DNA from: JAGPUQ01 sp036961295
GTDB taxonomy: Bacteria > Pseudomonadota > Gammaproteobacteria > Pseudomonadales > Porticoccaceae
Reading direction: 5' to 3'
NCBI GenBank assembly: GCA_036961295.1
Contig: JBALVX010000001.1
Span: 1,612,001-1,676,000 of the forward strand
DNA length: 64,000 bases
Of the stretch, positions 60,775-64,000 are shown piece by piece (the stretch's first letter is position 1; each line of letters opens with the position of its first letter). The notes under the pieces are model-generated. The model made no database searches and was not told the origin of the DNA. It saw nothing but the letters and a program-made list of their open reading frames with translations. The position numbers and the translations under genes are program-made.

Positions 60775-61200
60775 ATGCATCATTTTGTTTTAGCGGTGAT
60801 CGGCGGCGGCCTACTCGGCGTTGCCGCCGTGATGATGATGGGCCTCAACGGCCGCATCGCAGGTGTTAGCGGCATATTATCCGGCAGCATGACTCAGCCT
60901 TCGGGCGACCGCCTATGGCGCATTTTATTTATCGTCGGTGTGGTCCTTGGTGGCGCTATACCGGCACTTATATCCGGGGACTTCAAACCACCAGAGCCCC
61001 AGGCCGGCACCATGCTGGTTATCGCCGGAGGTCTGTTGGTCGGACTCGGCACCGGACTCGGTAGTGGCTGCACCAGCGGCCACGGCATTTGCGGGATTTC
61101 CCGTCTGTCACTGCGCTCCGTTTTCGCCACCTGCACCTTTATGGCAGCGGGTTTCGTCTGCGTCTACGTGCTTCGTCACGTCCTACTCAACAACGTTTAA
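60775..61200 (+). CDS. YeeE/YedE family membrane protein, part 1
   Basis: 141 aa with about four membrane segments. Conserved Cys in GSGCTSGHGICGISR (C99, C106), the signature of the YeeE/YedE sulfur (thiosulfate) transport family. The second half is encoded separately in the next gene. Likely moves sulfur species in the persulfide pathway. Confidence 0.88.
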   Translation: MHHFVLAVIGGGLLGVAAVMMMGLNGRIAGVSGILSGSMTQPSGDRLWRILFIVGVVLGGAIPALISGDFKPPEPQAGTMLVIAGGLLVGLGTGLGSGCTSGHGICGISRLSLRSVFATCTFMAAGFVCVYVLRHVLLNNV

Positions 61201-61213
61201 GGAGCCCAAAACC

Positions 61214-61645
61214 ATGGTTAAACAGCAAACCGGAAAGTTAATTTCAGCACTGGTATCCGGCCTTGTTTTCGGAATCGGCATGGCCATCTCCGGCATGACC
61301 AACACCGACCGCGTGCAAGGCTTCCTCGATCTATTCGGTCAGTGGGATCCGACGCTGGCCTTTGTGATGGGTGGCGGCTTAATCGTAGCCTTTATCGGCT
61401 ACAAGCTGGTACTAAAAAATCCAGCACCCTTATTTGCCGACAGTTTTTCCCTGCCTACCAAAATGGTGATCGATAAACCTTTATGGATTGGCGCTATCTT
61501 GTTTGGTATCGGCTGGGGCCTGGTTGGTTATTGCCCCGGTCCCGCGATTGCCGGTTTGAGTTACGGGTATACGGCAACACTGCTCTTTGTCCCCACCATG
61601 ATTGCCGGCTTGTTATTGGCAAAACCCATAGCAAAATTATTTTAA
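61214..61645 (+). CDS. YeeE/YedE family membrane protein, part 2 (DUF6691-like)
   Basis: 143 aa from ATG 61214 (MVKQQTGKLISALVSGLVFG), 13 bases after part 1. Four membrane segments; Cys107 in GWGLVGYCPGPAI aligns with the conserved Cys of YedE. Together with the previous gene this forms a full YeeE/YedE unit. Terminator at 61681-61715. Confidence 0.88.
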   Translation: MVKQQTGKLISALVSGLVFGIGMAISGMTNTDRVQGFLDLFGQWDPTLAFVMGGGLIVAFIGYKLVLKNPAPLFADSFSLPTKMVIDKPLWIGAILFGIGWGLVGYCPGPAIAGLSYGYTATLLFVPTMIAGLLLAKPIAKLF

Positions 61646-61680
61646 GCTGCAGTAATACTTAATCGACAAACCCTCACTAG

Positions 61681-61715
61681 CCGGGCTTCCAAGCGATTGG
61701 AGCCCGGTTTTTTTT
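61681..61715 (+). terminator. Intrinsic terminator of the persulfide operon
   Basis: CCGGGC(T)TCC pairs with GGAGCCCGG, 8-base loop, followed by eight T. 35 bases after the last gene. Confidence 0.92.
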
Positions 61716-61896
61716 GCTAAGCAAATTCAACCTACGTCGTCCGATATTTATTATCGCCATGCTCTCAGGCTCTTCCTTTTAGTTTTTTCCATTAAAAAAT
61801 ATTGCGATCGAAGCAGGTTTAAAACCGGCTTCCTGGGCTTATTTTCTCTGCTTTGAGATACACTGCATCACTGCCCACCCAAGGAAGAGGTTTTCA

Positions 61897-63708
61897 TTGT
61901 CTACTAACTCGGCGTCCGCCAACCCACCTCCTAGCAACCCGATTTCAAAACTATCTTCGATAACCCAGTTATTCCGCTTTATCGCGCCCTATCGTTGGCG
62001 CTGGATGGGCGCGGGGGTTGCGTTATTAATTACAGCTGGCATCACGCTCACCATCGGCCAGGGTGTGCGTATGGTGATCGACGAAGGTTTTGTAGCCGGT
62101 TCCAGTGCGCAATTAAAAAGCGCGGTATTTTTTCTGTTCGGCCTGTCGGTACTCATGTCCATCGGTTCTTTTATACGTTTTTATTTGGTGTCCTGGTTAG
62201 GAGAGCGGGTTAGTGCAGATATACGCGCCACGGTGTTTAATAATATGACGGCAATGGATGCGGAATTTTTCGACAATAATCGCAGTGGTGAAATCACTTC
62301 ACGTTTAACTGCCGATACCACTTTGTTGCAAACCATTATTGGCAGTTCTTTTTCCCTCGCCTTGCGCAGCAGTATTTCAATGACCGGCGCGCTGATTATC
62401 TTACTGATTACTAATCTCAAACTAACCATCATTATTCTCGGCTGCGTGCCGGTCATCCTGCTGCCCATTTTGATCTTCGGTCGCCGAGTGCGCACGCTAT
62501 CGCGGGCCAGCCAGGACTCCATCGCCGATGTTGGCAGCTATGCCGGAGAGATTATTCAGAATATCAAAACCGTGCAAAGTTACACCCGCGAAACGGAAGA
62601 AAAAGCTGCCTTCGCCCTCGAAGTCGATCGGGCGTTTATGATTGCCAAACGCCGCATTGGTCAGCGCGCCCTATTAATTGCTGCGGTGATCCTGCTCATC
62701 TTTGGCGCGCTCTCGGGAATGCTGTGGGTAGGCGGCAACGATGTGATTAACGGCGCAATGAGTCCCGGCGATCTGGGTGCCTTTGTGTTTTACGCGCTGT
62801 TAGTAGCCATGGGGGTCGCCACACTCTCCGAGGTCTACGGCGAACTGCAACGCGCGGTGGGCGCAACCGACCGCTTGATGGAACTCATCGGCACCGAAGC
62901 CAAAATCACCCGACGCGCCCACACAGAGACTAATCAAAGCCCTGGCGATTTACCCGCACAGCTATCAATAAAAAACATCGCCTTCGCCTACCCGACTCGA
63001 CCCGACCTCCCGGCCTTGATCGATTTTTCTCTGGACATTCCCGAGGGCAAAGTTATCGCGCTGGTTGGCCCATCCGGTGCGGGCAAGTCGACTATTTTTG
63101 AGCTATTACAGCGCTTTTACGATCCGCAATCGGGCGCCATCACCCTGGGTGGAGTCGATCTCCGCGATCTCGATCCCCAAGATTTACGCCAACAGCTCGG
63201 TGTAGTGGCTCAGCACCCGGCTTTATTTACCGCGGACGTAATGCACAATATTCGTTACGGAAAACCCGACGCCAGCGATGACGAAGTCATTGCCGCCGCT
63301 AAGTCGGCCTATGCTCACGAGTTTATTACTCGGCTCCCCGAAGCCTATGGCAGTTTTCTCGGCGAACAGGGCGTGCGGCTTTCTGGCGGTCAGCGCCAAC
63401 GCATTGCCATTGCCCGCGCGATATTGAAAAATCCTCGTATTTTGTTATTAGATGAGGCCACCAGCGCACTCGACACGCAAAGTGAGCTGCAGGTGCAGCT
63501 AGCACTGGAAACCCTGATGAAAAATCGCACCACGGTGATTATTGCCCATCGGTTATCGACCGTTCAGCACGCCGACGAGATTGTGGTGATGGATCACGGC
63601 CGCTGGGTAGCCAGTGGCACCCACAGTGAACTCATGGCAAGCTCTGAACTTTATGCGAGCCTGGCTACCCACCAGTTTAGAAGTGGTCGCGATTCAAACC
63701 ACGACTGA
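61897..63708 (+). CDS. ABC transporter, fused permease and ATPase (MsbA/BmrA-like)
   Basis: 603 aa exporter half-transporter. Six-helix transmembrane domain (about 30-320) and NBD with Walker A GPSGAGKST (about 390), signature LSGGQRQR (about 494), Walker B ILLLDEATSALD (about 514) and H-loop IIAHRLSTV. TTG start (61897) with GAGG. Works as a homodimer; substrate not inferable. Confidence 0.93.
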   Translation: MSTNSASANPPPSNPISKLSSITQLFRFIAPYRWRWMGAGVALLITAGITLTIGQGVRMVIDEGFVAGSSAQLKSAVFFLFGLSVLMSIGSFIRFYLVSWLGERVSADIRATVFNNMTAMDAEFFDNNRSGEITSRLTADTTLLQTIIGSSFSLALRSSISMTGALIILLITNLKLTIIILGCVPVILLPILIFGRRVRTLSRASQDSIADVGSYAGEIIQNIKTVQSYTRETEEKAAFALEVDRAFMIAKRRIGQRALLIAAVILLIFGALSGMLWVGGNDVINGAMSPGDLGAFVFYALLVAMGVATLSEVYGELQRAVGATDRLMELIGTEAKITRRAHTETNQSPGDLPAQLSIKNIAFAYPTRPDLPALIDFSLDIPEGKVIALVGPSGAGKSTIFELLQRFYDPQSGAITLGGVDLRDLDPQDLRQQLGVVAQHPALFTADVMHNIRYGKPDASDDEVIAAAKSAYAHEFITRLPEAYGSFLGEQGVRLSGGQRQRIAIARAILKNPRILLLDEATSALDTQSELQVQLALETLMKNRTTVIIAHRLSTVQHADEIVVMDHGRWVASGTHSELMASSELYASLATHQFRSGRDSNHD

Positions 63709-63800
63709 AACCACGAGTTATGCCAGACACAAAACAGGGGCGCCGAGTAGCAGCGCCAGTATCGGCCAGACCAGAATAACTTACCGTAGGAGAAACTAGC

Positions 63801-64000
63801 ATGATCACCGAACAGGACATGTATTTTCATCAGCCCACTTCCGACGACCATTACTGGGCTGAAACCAATTACTTTGGCTTTTATCTTCCAGAGGAAGCGC
63901 TATACGTTAATGTTTACGTGCTTACCCGGAAAAATGCCAGCGTGGTGCTATCGAGCATTACCATCACTGATGGGTTTTCCAATGCACCCCATCTGGTTCG
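63801..64000 (+). CDS. Unrecognised protein, 3' end outside window
   Basis: Open from ATG 63801 (TAGGAG upstream) to the window edge, 66 codons: MITEQDMYFHQPTSDDHYWA then ETNYFGFYLPEEALYVNVY and VLTRKNASVVLSSITITDGFS. No signal peptide. It looks like a soluble beta-rich protein. I do not recognise a family with confidence. Confidence 0.7.
   Translation, partial: MITEQDMYFHQPTSDDHYWAETNYFGFYLPEEALYVNVYVLTRKNASVVLSSITITDGFSNAPHLV

Noticed and set aside
1..64000. tRNA, rRNA, prophage or transposase genes
   Set aside because: None seen by reading; no cloverleaf with GGTTCGA-type arms and no integrase or transposase motifs in the open frames.

Overview
This window reads as chromosome of a marine-type gammaproteobacterium of the Cellvibrionales/Spongiibacteraceae kind (my inference from gene content and moderate GC). 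Gene orders shared with Pseudomonas and E. coli are: dapA-bamC-MBL-purC; bioB-bioF-bioD divergent from comF; epmA-efp divergent from epmB; fimX-like convergent with serB; sfsA-dksA-gluQ-pcnB-folK-panB. I see no rRNA, tRNA, CRISPR array, prophage, insertion sequence or plasmid gene. It is an ordinary chromosomal segment, and its novelty lies mostly in intergenic DNA and in unusual gene combinations.

Layout. 1-9 kb: lysine/diaminopimelate genes (dapE, dapA), a drug/metabolite transporter, rsmJ, two lipoproteins, purC and bamC. 9-13.8 kb: a DUF2789 protein, a beta-lactamase-fold hydrolase, enoyl-ACP reductase fabV, the tRNA hydroxylase miaE, a glycosyltransferase-like protein and an S4 protein. 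13.8-20 kb: an acyl-CoA catabolism block (crotonase, CitE-like lyase, MaoC-like hydratase, two acyl-CoA dehydrogenases). 20-24 kb: biotin synthesis behind a BirA-type operator. 24-28 kb: a serine acetyltransferase and the EF-P beta-lysylation module. 28-33.4 kb: a PilZ-like protein and a FimX-like degenerate GGDEF/EAL protein, then serB. 33.6-44.8 kb: leucine/isovalerate and fatty-acid degradation (liuA, liuB, liuD, a ligase, SDRs, an enoyl reductase). 44.8-51.6 kb: dgkA, a second serine acetyltransferase, an M15 peptidase, a Na/Pi-type transporter, slyX and htpX. 51.7-59.3 kb: the sfsA-to-panB block. 59.3-61.7 kb: a BigR-type sulfide/persulfide detoxification unit. 61.9-64 kb: an ABC exporter and a cut-off gene.

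Three intergenic signals stand out. (1) Between gluQ and pcnB, where Pseudomonas has cbrAB-crcZ, there is a short RNA-like unit with five overlapping AAYAAYAA motifs ending in a strong GNRA-loop terminator: a candidate CrcZ-like Hfq/Crc decoy. (2) A 685-base gap between two converging genes (4340-5024) holds four DnaA-box-like 9-mers, an AT-rich stretch and an exact IHF consensus match: a datA-like candidate. (3) Many gene starts carry short degenerate tandem repeats (unit 8-25 bp) whose unit sequence differs at each locus; one set repeats a Shine-Dalgarno sequence.

Start codons were chosen from ribosome-binding sites and family length, and many are shorter than the longest open frame. All functional names come from motif and family recognition by reading, not from database searches.
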